Assembly: GCA_003558125.1 (NCBI GenBank)
Contig: PWMQ01000045.1
Coordinates: 21,403-85,402, forward strand
Direction: 5' to 3'
Length of the DNA: 64,000 nt
Source: Natronospira sp.
Lineage (GTDB): Bacteria; Pseudomonadota; Gammaproteobacteria; Natronospirales; Natronospiraceae
Both the position numbers and the translations under genes were made by a program. Shown piece after piece: positions 20,034-29,429 of this stretch (the stretch's first letter is position 1; each line of letters opens with the position of its first letter). The notes under the pieces are model-generated. The model did no database searches and was not told where the DNA came from. It worked only from the letters and a program-made list of their open reading frames with translations.

Positions 20034-20138
20034 CTATTCGTCGAACCACTCGCTGAGATAGTGCGGCTTGTACCGATACGGCGACTTGCAAAAGCGGCCG
20101 TGGAAGGTAGCCAAGCCTGTCAGTGTCTGGATGGCCAT
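20034..20138 (-). CDS. Possible small protein of 34 residues, leader position
   Basis: A short complete frame starts at ATG 20138, with GGGAG 12 bases upstream and a stop codon shortly before that. The product is basic and aromatic (KSPYRYKPHYLSEWFDE at its end) with one Cys. It sits in the leader of the TonB receptor operon, and its stop is four bases from the palindrome. It may be a leader peptide, the relic of a longer gene, or chance. I recognise no homologue. Confidence 0.3.
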   Translation of the reverse strand: MAIQTLTGLATFHGRFCKSPYRYKPHYLSEWFDE

Positions 20139-20267
20139 TGTTTCAGACCGCTCCCGGGGTCATACTACCCACTTGGTCTTCTCCAAAGAAGGCTGGCCTT
20201 GGATTGGCCTCCCCTGCCAGCCTTCCCCTCAGACTATCCACGACCTTTTGCCAAAGTCAAGTCACTG

Positions 20268-20283
20268 TGTCGCCCAGGCGACA
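20268..20283. promoter_or_regulatory. Dyad just upstream of the second S51 gene
   Basis: TGTCGCC and GGCGACA are separated by CA. The dyad ends 34 bp before the chosen start. It could be an operator near the promoter or an mRNA hairpin in the leader. Confidence 0.45.
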
Positions 20284-20317
20284 CTGATTCACTGCAATTG
20301 GACGGATGGGGAAGACC

Positions 20318-22096
20318 ATGAAAACCCGCCAAAGGCTTGCATTCATTGCCTTCGCAGCGCTGTTGCTAACGGCCTGCGGCCCGCAGCCGTTGCAAGAAAA
20401 CGACAACCCGAAAAATGACATTCAATGGTCACTGCTGCTTGCCGGCGGCAGCATCAGCCTGTGCTCCAGCCGCTATCGCAGCGCTTGCGACGATGAGCGC
20501 CGCGACGAGGCAGACTGGCCCACCAGTGCGCATACAGCGACGGTTTATCGACTGGACCGCAAGCGCCTGAAGCGGATTCTGGATCCTGCCTATTGGCAGG
20601 AAAAGCGGGAGCCGCAGAGGGCAAAACTGGAACAACGCCTGAAGGCCAGTCTGAAGAGCGGTAGCAGCGATTTTGCTCACAAGGAGCTGAGAGAGCTCAT
20701 TCCGGATGAGCTCAGCCCGCGAGAGCGGGACCGGGTCATCGATTTACTGGAAGCATTCAGCGAAGACCCGGCCCGGGACGGTGAACGCGCCCGGGAATGG
20801 GTCAGCGCCGCCAACACTCGCGAGCACGAACGGCCTGCCATTTACCAGGAGTTTGTGGAAATGGCATCCGCGGTTTCCGGCAGGGATCAACCCAGGATAC
20901 TGGTCTTCACTTCAGCCGCCCGAGACCCTCTGTCCGTGGTGGACTATTACCTGGGCGCCTTCGAACAAAGTGGCGCCGAAGCACGCTGGGCACCAACCGG
21001 CCCTGCGGTCCATGCCGCTACACGGGCCGGAGAATGCGACGACCTGGACCAATGGCGTGCCGGAGTCAGCAACGCCTGGAACCGTGCCCACATCTATCCT
21101 GACCTGGCCGCAAAGCAGACAGAGGCCTGCCTGAACCCCGACACTCTGACCTCTCTGATGGATTGGGCCGACGGGGTGTTCTTCAATGGCGGCGACCAGT
21201 CTCGACATCGGGCGACGCTGTTCAAGGATGAGCGCACGGCCGGCGCTGCCCTGACTCGACTTCGTGAGCGATTCCAGGCGGAGGCGTTGGTTGTCGGCGG
21301 GACCAGCGCCGGCACGGCGGTACAAACAGGGCAGGACATGGCCATGATTGCCAGTGGCACTCCGGAGGCCGCATTGCGCGGTAACATGGTGACATCGCCC
21401 CCACCCGCCCCGGATTGCGGCCTTCATGGTGACTGCCCGGAAGGCACTGATCCGGATACGCTGACCTGGCAGCAAGCGGGGGGCCTGGGCCTTTTCTCCT
21501 TCGGATTGCTGGATACCCATTATGGCGAACGGGGCCGTCCAGTCCGCTCCATTGCCCTGGCAGCTGCCACCGGCGCTGACCTGAGCTTTGGAGTCGATGA
21601 GACCACAGCCCTGCTTGTGGGCCAAAGTCCTGGCGGAGACCGGCATTTTCATGTTCTGGGTGCCGCCGCTGCCATGATCATGGATTTTCGCGAGTCTACG
21701 CTATCCCTGAACGAATCAGGTCTGGCCGCCCGCAATGTGTTACTCCACCGCCTGACATCGGGCAATGGGATGACAATCGATGCAAAGGGGCGTTTCCACA
21801 TTGCCCCGGAAAGCAGCACAGAACAGGCAAGCTGCGACTCACCATCTGACGCGGATCTGCTGGGCGATCAGGGCGTTGCGAAGATGGCCGGAAAACTCCG
21901 TTGCAGCAAGCAGGCTCGCCTGACGGCAGAGCACCATGCATCACCGCAGCGCTGGCAAATCGAGCTTGAAGAAATAGAGCAGACGCAGTGGTTGAGTGCG
22001 GATCGAAACCAACACGTCGGCTGGTACGGCCTATCCTTGTCCCTTGGCCCTGAATCTGCCGCCGACAGCAAACGTGGAAAGGAGGCCCGGAAATGA
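20318..22096 (+). CDS. Divergent cyanophycinase-like S51 lipoprotein (second copy)
   Basis: 592 residues from the ATG at 20318, with GGGGA five bases upstream; an in-frame ATG at 20306 is poorer. Lipobox LLTAC with Cys20. The S51 residues are complete: GGDQ (Gln294), Ser330 in GGTSAGT, and DTHYGERGRPVR with His401, Arg405, Arg407 and Arg410, the same R-x-R-x-x-R spacing as the first copy. Between the first strand (LLLAGG) and the next core strand (RILVFTSA) there are about 150 residues where the first copy has about 35: a charged helical insertion. Several cysteines (49, 57, 240, 271, 367, 373) could form disulfides. The stop overlaps the iadA start by four bases. Confidence 0.82.
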   Translation: MKTRQRLAFIAFAALLLTACGPQPLQENDNPKNDIQWSLLLAGGSISLCSSRYRSACDDERRDEADWPTSAHTATVYRLDRKRLKRILDPAYWQEKREPQRAKLEQRLKASLKSGSSDFAHKELRELIPDELSPRERDRVIDLLEAFSEDPARDGERAREWVSAANTREHERPAIYQEFVEMASAVSGRDQPRILVFTSAARDPLSVVDYYLGAFEQSGAEARWAPTGPAVHAATRAGECDDLDQWRAGVSNAWNRAHIYPDLAAKQTEACLNPDTLTSLMDWADGVFFNGGDQSRHRATLFKDERTAGAALTRLRERFQAEALVVGGTSAGTAVQTGQDMAMIASGTPEAALRGNMVTSPPPAPDCGLHGDCPEGTDPDTLTWQQAGGLGLFSFGLLDTHYGERGRPVRSIALAAATGADLSFGVDETTALLVGQSPGGDRHFHVLGAAAAMIMDFRESTLSLNESGLAARNVLLHRLTSGNGMTIDAKGRFHIAPESSTEQASCDSPSDADLLGDQGVAKMAGKLRCSKQARLTAEHHASPQRWQIELEEIEQTQWLSADRNQHVGWYGLSLSLGPESAADSKRGKEARK

Positions 22097-23274
22097 TGAA
22101 ACTGCTCAAGAATTGCCGACTGCATTCACCGATGGATGAAGGCATGGATCACCTGCTGGTAGCCGGGGAGGTAATCGTCCTGCGCGGAGAACAGGCCCTG
22201 GCACTGGAGGGCTCTGGCGGTATTGAGAGCGCGGACATGGAGGGTCGCATGGTGATCCCCGGCCTGGTGGACTGCCATGCCCACATCACCGTCGGTGGTG
22301 GCGAGGATGGTCCGGAAAGCCGGGTGCCTTCAGTCGACCTGGGCGCATTCACCGCTGCAGGCGTCACCAGCGTGGTGGGACTGCTTGGTACTGATGACCT
22401 GGTACGCACCACCGGTGAGTTGGTGGTCCGCGCCCGCGCTCTGATGGCAGAGGGCCTATCTGCCTGGTGCTACACCGGCGGCTATCATGTCCCGCCCGTG
22501 ACTCTTACCGGCAGCATCCGCGCCGATATTGTTCATATCGATCGGGTCGTGGGTGTGGGCGAACTCGCCGTCAGTGACCACCGTTCCAGCCATCCCACCG
22601 ATCAGGAACTGATCCGCATCGCCAGCGAAGCTCATGTGGCCGGGCTGATGGCCAACAAGGCCGGAGTCCTGCACCTGCACCTCGGCGACGGCAAACAGGG
22701 CATGGACCCCCTGTTTCGGGTTCTGCGCGATTCGGATATTCCCGCCCGAGTCCTGCAGCCCACCCATATCAATCGCCAGCCTGCCTTGATGGATGAGGCA
22801 ATGGAGGCTGCCAGACGAGGCTGTCACGTTGACATCACAGCCTTTCCAGAAGATCCAAGCCATGCTGATGTACCGGCCGCCGAGGCTCTGGCCCGTTATC
22901 TGGATGACAACGGTCCCAGCGGGCGGATCAGCGTGAGTTCCGACGGCGGCGGCTGCCTGCCTCATTTCGATGACCACGGGCATTTGCACAGCCTGGATGT
23001 GGGACGACCTGATTCCCTGCTATTAACGCTCCAGAAACTGTTGCGCAGTGGAAGGCCGGCAGAAACCGTACTGCCGGCCTTCACCTGCAATCCCGCCGAG
23101 CTGTTGAAACTGCCTCGCAAGGGGAGACTGGATGTAGGCATGGATGCAGATCTGGTCGTGCTCGAGGAGGACTATGCAGTGAGAGACGTGATGGCCCGGG
23201 GTCAGTGGCATTGGCGAGATGGTCAACAGCGTCTTTTCGGAACGTTTGAAAAACCGGGAAGAAAGACTGACTGA
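22093..23274 (+). CDS. iadA: Isoaspartyl dipeptidase
   Basis: 393 residues, amidohydrolase (M38) fold, close to the 390 of E. coli IadA. It cleaves beta-aspartyl dipeptides, including the beta-Asp-Arg made from cyanophycin. Metal ligands: His62 and His64 (DCHAHI), His196 (HLHLGDG), His225 (PTHINR), Asp284 (SSDGGG). Substrate Arg is in SDHRSS. The position of the carboxylated bridging Lys of E. coli is Glu157 here. There is no signal peptide, so it is cytoplasmic. It starts inside the last codon of the S51 gene with AGGAGG upstream, so the two are translationally coupled. A terminator follows. Confidence 0.93.
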   Translation: MMKLLKNCRLHSPMDEGMDHLLVAGEVIVLRGEQALALEGSGGIESADMEGRMVIPGLVDCHAHITVGGGEDGPESRVPSVDLGAFTAAGVTSVVGLLGTDDLVRTTGELVVRARALMAEGLSAWCYTGGYHVPPVTLTGSIRADIVHIDRVVGVGELAVSDHRSSHPTDQELIRIASEAHVAGLMANKAGVLHLHLGDGKQGMDPLFRVLRDSDIPARVLQPTHINRQPALMDEAMEAARRGCHVDITAFPEDPSHADVPAAEALARYLDDNGPSGRISVSSDGGGCLPHFDDHGHLHSLDVGRPDSLLLTLQKLLRSGRPAETVLPAFTCNPAELLKLPRKGRLDVGMDADLVVLEEDYAVRDVMARGQWHWRDGQQRLFGTFEKPGRKTD

Positions 23275-23283
23275 TACTCAGAA

Positions 23284-23317
23284 AGAAAAAAGCCGCTCCC
23301 GAGGGAGCGGCTTTTTT
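23284..23317. terminator. Bidirectional terminator between iadA and icd
   Basis: Arms GCCGCTCCC and GGGAGCGGC, with an A run before and a T run after, serve both converging genes. Confidence 0.92.
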
Positions 23318-23340
23318 CAAACAGCATCAGCGAAAGATGC

Positions 23341-24585
<1,245 letters not shown>

Positions 24586-24618
24586 GGAGTGCTCCTTGGA
24601 GTTTTGACAATACGAGAC

Positions 24619-24657
24619 CGCCCCCGACGCATCGGGGGCGAGAAAACGTCAATTATA
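24619..24657 (-). promoter_or_regulatory. icd promoter -10 and leader hairpin
   Basis: A consensus TATAAT reads on the minus strand at 24652-24657. CGCCCCCGA (24619-24627) and TCGGGGGCG (24632-24640) form a 9-bp hairpin in the leader or at the end of the upstream Nudix transcript. No T run follows, and the -35 is not obvious. Confidence 0.5.
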
Positions 24658-24709
24658 CCGAATCTGGACCATGATTTCCCGGTAACGGAAAATTACTCTG
24701 GTGGCACTT

Positions 24710-25165
24710 TCAGGGCTTCTCCGGCACTGGCAAGGGCCTGACCGGGGCACACTCGCCCTTGTCACGCCAGCGCAGGTAGTCATGCAGGATCAGACCATGA
24801 TCAAAGGCCAGGGGCGGGGGCTTGGCGGGGTCGGCCAGCTTGATGGCGCGGGCGTCGTCTCCGGCACGGGGCGTGCCCACCGCCCGGCCGACATAGACGA
24901 CGCTGACATTGTGGCCGCGCGGGTCGCGGCGGGGATCGGAATACACACCCAGCAAGGTGACCAGACGGACCTCCAGGCCGGTCTCCTCCCAGGCCTCGCG
25001 CATGGCCGCCCGCTCCACGGTCTCGCCGATGTCCACGAAGCCCCCCGGCAAGGCCCAGCCCAAGGGTTCATGATGGCGCTCGATCAGCACGATACTGCCA
25101 TCGTTGCGGTCCGGCTTTTCGATCACCACATCGACGGTGAGCAAGGGGGTCTCGGGTCTTGGCAT
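24710..25165 (-). CDS. Nudix hydrolase
   Basis: 151 residues with a complete Nudix box: GGFVDIGETVERAAMREAWEETGLEV holds the G-x5-E-x7-REAxEE-x-G pattern (residues about 38-63). These enzymes hydrolyse nucleoside diphosphates linked to another group. The substrate cannot be read from the sequence; the box and the following LGVYSDPRRDPRGHNVS resemble ADP-ribose pyrophosphatase-like members. AGGAG precedes the ATG. It stands upstream of icd, apparently unrelated in function. Confidence 0.9.
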   Translation of the reverse strand: MPRPETPLLTVDVVIEKPDRNDGSIVLIERHHEPLGWALPGGFVDIGETVERAAMREAWEETGLEVRLVTLLGVYSDPRRDPRGHNVSVVYVGRAVGTPRAGDDARAIKLADPAKPPPLAFDHGLILHDYLRWRDKGECAPVRPLPVPEKP

Positions 25166-25256
25166 GGGGACTCCTGTCTGCCTCGCAGGGCAGGATAACA
25201 GGAATATGGCTCCCGTTGCCTGCGCACGTCGGCGCTACCCTCCTGGCGGGCCGGCG

Positions 25257-25637
25257 CTAGTCCTTGCCGGTCATGCGACGCAGTTGGCGCCGTTGCTTCT
25301 TGTCAGGACGTCTCTCGGGAATGGGCCGTGCCAGGCGCTCCATCTTGCGAATTTCGGCATTCTTGCGCCGCCGTTCCAGGCTTTCCGCAGTCTCTTCATA
25401 CAAGGTCTCGGCCACCTTCGCCGGGCCCCGCTTCTCGGACAGGACCTGAACCCGAACCTCGAACTGCTGCGGCCCCTTGGTGATCCGCACCGCATCTCCG
25501 GGCTTCAAGCCATGGGCCGGCTTCACCCGATGACCATTGACATGCACCTTGCCCCCGGCCACTGCCTGCTGAGCCAGAGAGCGGGTCTTGAAGAACCGCG
25601 CCGCCCACAACCATTTGTCGACTCTGACATCACTCAT
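25257..25637 (-). CDS. hslR: Ribosome-associated heat shock protein 15 (S4 domain)
   Basis: 126 residues. An N-terminal S4 RNA-binding domain (VRVDKWLWAARFFKTRSLAQQAVAGGKVHVNG) is followed by a basic tail rich in Arg and Lys (RRPDKKQRRQLRRMTGKD). Known Hsp15 binds stalled 50S subunits that carry a peptidyl-tRNA and helps recycle them. The length and the family's characteristic tail fit. Confidence 0.92.
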   Translation of the reverse strand: MSDVRVDKWLWAARFFKTRSLAQQAVAGGKVHVNGHRVKPAHGLKPGDAVRITKGPQQFEVRVQVLSEKRGPAKVAETLYEETAESLERRRKNAEIRKMERLARPIPERRPDKKQRRQLRRMTGKD

Positions 25638-25697
25638 GGGGCCATTCTATCAGGACACAGGGAATGGCCTCGGAGCTCAAGAGCACTACAGACGATC

Positions 25698-26222
25698 CTA
25701 CTTCCCCAGCAGGCGGCGGCGGAAGGCGGGAGCAGTGGTATGTTCACTTAACCAGATTTCAAAAAAGGGACGGGCGAAGTCCGGATCGTCCACTTCATGA
25801 CGGAACTCGCCATTGAAATAGAAACGAACGGATTCCCCAGGCCGATACCATCCGGTAATGCGGTCACCGTCGGAGACATCCGGAAAGGCCTGTTTCTGTT
25901 CATCCAGCCAACAATCTTCCAGGAGATCGCAATGACCCAATTCCTTCATTTCCTTTGCCCCTCGTTCGGCGATGTCCTCGCCCTTGAGGTTCCGGGCATA
26001 CTTGAAATCCAGCACGAATGGCTGCTCCCAGCCCCATTCTCCATCCGGCGCCCACAGGGCACCGTCGTAGACATGAAAGAGATAGACCCGCAACCTGGCA
26101 CTGCCTTTCAGCTGCCAGTCTCCGGCGTCACGGATTTCGGCGGGCAATTCACCCGTCCCCTCGGCCCTCGCGGTTAGCGGCAGCAGCAGAAACAATAATA
26201 GCGCCAGCAAGGCTGATCTCAT
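25698..26222 (-). CDS. Secreted chalcone-isomerase-like protein
   Basis: 174 residues. Signal peptide LLALLLFLLLPLTARAEG. The mature part has the chalcone isomerase-like pattern: LKGSARLRVYLFHVYDGALWAPDG, FVLDFKYARNLKGEDIAER and GESVRFYFNGE. Bacterial members are periplasmic and have no shown isomerase activity. Its start overlaps the stop of the DUF1295 gene by four bases, so it belongs to a three-gene lipid cluster with the upstream methyltransferase. The role is probably in envelope lipid handling (inference). Confidence 0.82.
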   Translation of the reverse strand: MRSALLALLLFLLLPLTARAEGTGELPAEIRDAGDWQLKGSARLRVYLFHVYDGALWAPDGEWGWEQPFVLDFKYARNLKGEDIAERGAKEMKELGHCDLLEDCWLDEQKQAFPDVSDGDRITGWYRPGESVRFYFNGEFRHEVDDPDFARPFFEIWLSEHTTAPAFRRRLLGK

Positions 26223-27025
26223 GAGTCACCTCCACGGGCCCTTGGCGGACCGGGGATCAAGGCATTGGTGCGGCGGACATAATCGACATATTCCGGCTTT
26301 TTCTCGGCCAGGCTTTTTTCCAGCAAGGTCACGCCGGAAACGCGGGCAATGAAAAAGGTCATCAGAGCCGGCCCGAAAAAGGTCCACCATCCGCCGACCG
26401 GCACGCTCATCAGCCAATAGGCCCACCAGACGCAGACATCACCGAAATAGTTGGGGTGCCGGGTATAACGCCACAGGCCGCGATCCATGACCCGACCGCG
26501 GTTTGCCGGATCAGCCTTGAAGCGAGCCAGCTGCCAATCACCGACGCTCTCAAAAACAAATCCCACCAGCCATAACAGCCCCCCAATCCCCAGGAGCCAG
26601 ACCCAGGGCGTGTCAGGCGGGCTGCCGTGCCCCACCATCAACAGGGGGAAGGCCACCAGCCACATGATCAGGCCTTGCAGAACAAAGACCGTGAACAGGC
26701 TCACCCACCAGAAGCGCGGGCCATGCTTGTCGCGCATCTGTCGATATCGGTAATCCTCGCCGTGATTCCAGTTGCGCCAGCTCAAATACAGGGACAGGCG
26801 CAAGCCCCAGAGGGTGACGAGGACCACGGGAATCAGCATCAGGCTTTCCCGGGGGCCTGTCAGCCACCAGAACCATGCCAGGAGCACAAAACCAAACCCC
26901 CAGCAACGATCCACCAGGCTGGCGTCGCGCAATACCAGACTGGATACCCAGACCACGAACATCAGACCCAGGGCTGGAACCAGGCCCAGCAGGGCCGCGC
27001 TGCCGAGGGATTCAATGCCATTCAT
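26219..27025 (-). CDS. DUF1295 membrane protein (steroid-reductase-like)
   Basis: 268 residues from the ATG at 27025, which overlaps the stop of the methyltransferase gene. About six membrane helices. The C-terminal part has the signature of the 3-oxo-5-alpha-steroid 4-dehydrogenase / isoprenylcysteine methyltransferase superfamily: DRGLWRYTRHPNYFGDVCVWWAYWL and EKSLAEKKPEYVDYVRRTNALIPG. Members reduce or modify lipid double bonds, but the bacterial ones are mostly uncharacterised. Coupled at both ends to a cyclopropane-synthase-like enzyme and a chalcone-isomerase-like protein. Confidence 0.88.
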   Translation of the reverse strand: MNGIESLGSAALLGLVPALGLMFVVWVSSLVLRDASLVDRCWGFGFVLLAWFWWLTGPRESLMLIPVVLVTLWGLRLSLYLSWRNWNHGEDYRYRQMRDKHGPRFWWVSLFTVFVLQGLIMWLVAFPLLMVGHGSPPDTPWVWLLGIGGLLWLVGFVFESVGDWQLARFKADPANRGRVMDRGLWRYTRHPNYFGDVCVWWAYWLMSVPVGGWWTFFGPALMTFFIARVSGVTLLEKSLAEKKPEYVDYVRRTNALIPGPPRARGGDS

Positions 27026-28071
27026 TTCTGCCCCTCCTCTTCCGGCTTGCGAAAGCGGTAATGGGAAACCCACCATTCCTCTCCACCCCGGAACGCAAAG
27101 AACTCCTCGCAGGCGAGGAAGAACATGCGCCAGCGATTGAACCAGACAGCAGCATCCTCCTGCCCATAGGTGTCAGACATGAGCGGCATGAGTTCGGATC
27201 GATTCTGATCCAGGTTATCCAACCAGGCACGACAGGTTCGGGCGTAATGCCGGCCATTCCAGCGCCAGTGTTGTTCAAGACGAAGGGCCTGTTGAAAACG
27301 CCCCGGCAATTCATCCGAGGGCATCAATCCGCCCGTGAAAAAATATCGCGCCATCCAGTTGCCGCTGCCCTCGGTCTCGAAGAAATAGGGATAATCTCTG
27401 TGGCAAAAGATATGAATGAACAAGGCGCCACCGGGCCGAAGCCAGCTATTGACCCGAGCAAGCAACTCGGACCAGTTGCGCATGTGCTCAAACATTTCCA
27501 GAGAAATTACCCGGTCGTAGGACTGGGGCGTCTGGAATTCATTGATGTCGGCGGTAATGACCTGGAGGTTCCCAAGACCCCGCTCCCGGGCCCGGGCCTC
27601 AATGAATGCCTTCTGGCCCGCGGAATTCGAGACTGCGGTAATTCGTGCGGCGGGATAACGCTCGGCCATCCACAGGCTCAAGGCACCCCAGCCGCAGCCC
27701 AGCTCCAGAATGCCCTGCCCGTCAGCCAGTTCCGCCCGCTCACAACTGATTTCCAGTGCCCGATTCTCGGCCTGAGCCAGGTGCCAGGTATCCCCGCCCC
27801 ACCAGCAGGCGGAGTACTTCATGTTCGGCCCCAGCACCCCCTCGAAAAAGCGGGTTGGCAACTCGTAATGCTGCTCGTTGGCGGTATCGGTCGCCACCGC
27901 AATCGGGCCCTGGGACATCTGCATCAGCAAATTCTCCACCGAGGCCGCCCGTTCCTCGCAGTCCGCCGGTCGCAGCCGGTCAGCCCGCTGTCGCAGCAGC
28001 TGACGAATACCCAGTCGAGTCAGCATATCGGGGATCCAGCCCTTCTCCACCAAGGCGATGAGACGGTCCAT
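27022..28071 (-). CDS. Cyclopropane-fatty-acid-synthase-like SAM methyltransferase
   Basis: 349 residues. The SAM-binding Rossmann core has [20 protein letters not shown], followed by [13 protein letters not shown] and [16 protein letters not shown]. True CFA synthases add methylene to unsaturated acyl chains in membrane phospholipids. This protein is shorter than E. coli Cfa and belongs to the branch that travels with DUF1295 genes, so the exact product may differ. First gene of the coupled cluster, transcribed divergently from kbl. Confidence 0.87.
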   Translation of the reverse strand: MDRLIALVEKGWIPDMLTRLGIRQLLRQRADRLRPADCEERAASVENLLMQMSQGPIAVATDTANEQHYELPTRFFEGVLGPNMKYSACWWGGDTWHLAQAENRALEISCERAELADGQGILELGCGWGALSLWMAERYPAARITAVSNSAGQKAFIEARARERGLGNLQVITADINEFQTPQSYDRVISLEMFEHMRNWSELLARVNSWLRPGGALFIHIFCHRDYPYFFETEGSGNWMARYFFTGGLMPSDELPGRFQQALRLEQHWRWNGRHYARTCRAWLDNLDQNRSELMPLMSDTYGQEDAAVWFNRWRMFFLACEEFFAFRGGEEWWVSHYRFRKPEEEGQK

Positions 28072-28125
28072 TGTGTCTTCTCCAGCCTTATTTGCGATAC
28101 CCGGACTATACAGGAGTTATACATC

Positions 28126-28149
28126 TCGATTGCAAATTATTTCAATCGA
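28126..28149. promoter_or_regulatory. Dyad in the kbl/methyltransferase divergent promoter
   Basis: TCGATTG and CAATCGA are separated by ten AT-rich bases. It lies about 36 bp upstream of a consensus TATAAT (28185-28190) on the kbl strand. The position suits a regulator site. E. coli kbl-tdh is controlled by Lrp and leucine, but this dyad is not a clear Lrp box. Confidence 0.45.
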
Positions 28150-28223
28150 AGCAGGGCGAGGCCGGCTCGCAGCAGCCGAACTGTTATAATTTGGCGCTTT
28201 CCCACAATTCTGGAGGCAGCCAC

Positions 28224-29420
28224 GTGAACTCGGACATCCGCGACCATCTCCGCAAGGAACTGGACACCCTCCGCGAGGAAGGCCTCTACAAGGCCGAACG
28301 GGTGATCACCACCCCCCAGGAGGCCGAGATCGCCCTGGCCGACGGCAAGGAGGTCATCAACCTCTGCGCCAACAACTACCTTGGCCTGTCCAACCACCCG
28401 GAAGTGGTCAAATCGGCCCACCAGGCACTGGACGAGCATGGCTTTGGGATGTCTTCGGTGCGCTTCATCTGCGGCACCCAGGACATCCACAAGGACCTGG
28501 AAGCGAAGATATCCGAATTCCTTGGGCAGGAGGACACCATCCTCTATCCCTCCGCCTTCGACGCCAATGGCGGCCTGTTCGAGACCCTGCTGGGCCCGGA
28601 AGACGCAGTGATCTCCGACGAGCTCAACCATGCTTCCATCATTGACGGTATTCGTCTTTGCAAGGCCAAGCGTTTCCGCTACCGCAACAACGACATGGCT
28701 GACCTGGAGGCCAAGCTCAAGGAGGCCGATGAGCAGGGCGCCCGGTTCAAGCTGATCGCCACTGACGGTGTCTTTTCCATGGACGGCTATATTGCCGATC
28801 TGAAGGCCATCTGTGATCTGGCGGACAAGTACCAGGCCCTGGTAATGGTGGACGACTGCCACGCCACCGGCTTCCTCGGCAAGGGTGGGCGCGGCACCCA
28901 CGAGTACTGCGAGGTGATGGGCAGGGTGGACATCCTCACCGGCACCCTGGGCAAGGCCCTGGGCGGCGCCTCCGGCGGCTACACCTCAGCCAGCAAGGAA
29001 ATCGTGGAATGGCTGCGTCAGCGCTCCAGGCCCTATCTCTTCTCCAACACCCTCGCCCCGGTGATCGCCCAGACCTCCATCCGGGTACTGGACATGCTCT
29101 CCGGCGATGACAGCTTCCGCCAGCGGCTTTGGGACAACACCCGCTATTTCCGGCAGGAAATGGAAAAGCTGGGCTTTGAACTGCTGCCGGGCGAGACGCC
29201 CATCATTCCGGTCATGCTGGGCGATGCCAAGCTGGCCAGCGAAATGGCGGACCGCCTGCTGGCCGAAGGTGTCTATGTCATCGGTTTCTCCTTCCCGGTG
29301 GTTCCCCGGGGCAAGGCCCGCATCCGCACCCAGATGTCCGCGGGCCTGGAACGGGAGCACCTGGACCGTGCCATCGCGGCCTTCGCCAAGGTCGGGCACG
29401 AAATGAACATAATCGATTGA
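28224..29420 (+). CDS. kbl: Glycine C-acetyltransferase (2-amino-3-ketobutyrate CoA ligase)
   Basis: 398 residues from a GTG at 28224 with GGAGG eight bases upstream, exactly the E. coli length. This PLP enzyme cleaves 2-amino-3-oxobutyrate with CoA to glycine and acetyl-CoA. Seen: [17 protein letters not shown] at the N-terminus, [11 protein letters not shown], and the PLP-lysine region [17 protein letters not shown]. It forms an operon with tdh nine bases downstream, giving threonine catabolism to glycine. Confidence 0.97.
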   Translation: MNSDIRDHLRKELDTLREEGLYKAERVITTPQEAEIALADGKEVINLCANNYLGLSNHPEVVKSAHQALDEHGFGMSSVRFICGTQDIHKDLEAKISEFLGQEDTILYPSAFDANGGLFETLLGPEDAVISDELNHASIIDGIRLCKAKRFRYRNNDMADLEAKLKEADEQGARFKLIATDGVFSMDGYIADLKAICDLADKYQALVMVDDCHATGFLGKGGRGTHEYCEVMGRVDILTGTLGKALGGASGGYTSASKEIVEWLRQRSRPYLFSNTLAPVIAQTSIRVLDMLSGDDSFRQRLWDNTRYFRQEMEKLGFELLPGETPIIPVMLGDAKLASEMADRLLAEGVYVIGFSFPVVPRGKARIRTQMSAGLEREHLDRAIAAFAKVGHEMNIID

Positions 29421-29429
29421 GGAAGGCTT

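Larger units (their letters stand above)
19834..20305. other. Divergent control region of the cyanophycin locus
   Basis: 472 bp between the TonB receptor (minus) and the second S51 gene (plus). It holds a perfect 9-3-9 palindrome, one possible small reading frame and a second dyad just before the plus-strand gene, each listed separately. There is no regulator gene here or elsewhere in the locus. Confidence 0.8.

Noticed and set aside
20318..22096. Second S51 gene called as PepE-type aspartyl dipeptidase
   Set aside because: PepE is a cytoplasmic protein of about 230 residues. This one is an exported 592-residue lipoprotein with GGDQ and the R-x-R-x-x-R pocket.
28072..28223. Riboswitch upstream of kbl
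   Set aside because: No glycine-riboswitch core or other known aptamer pattern is visible; only a dyad and a -10.
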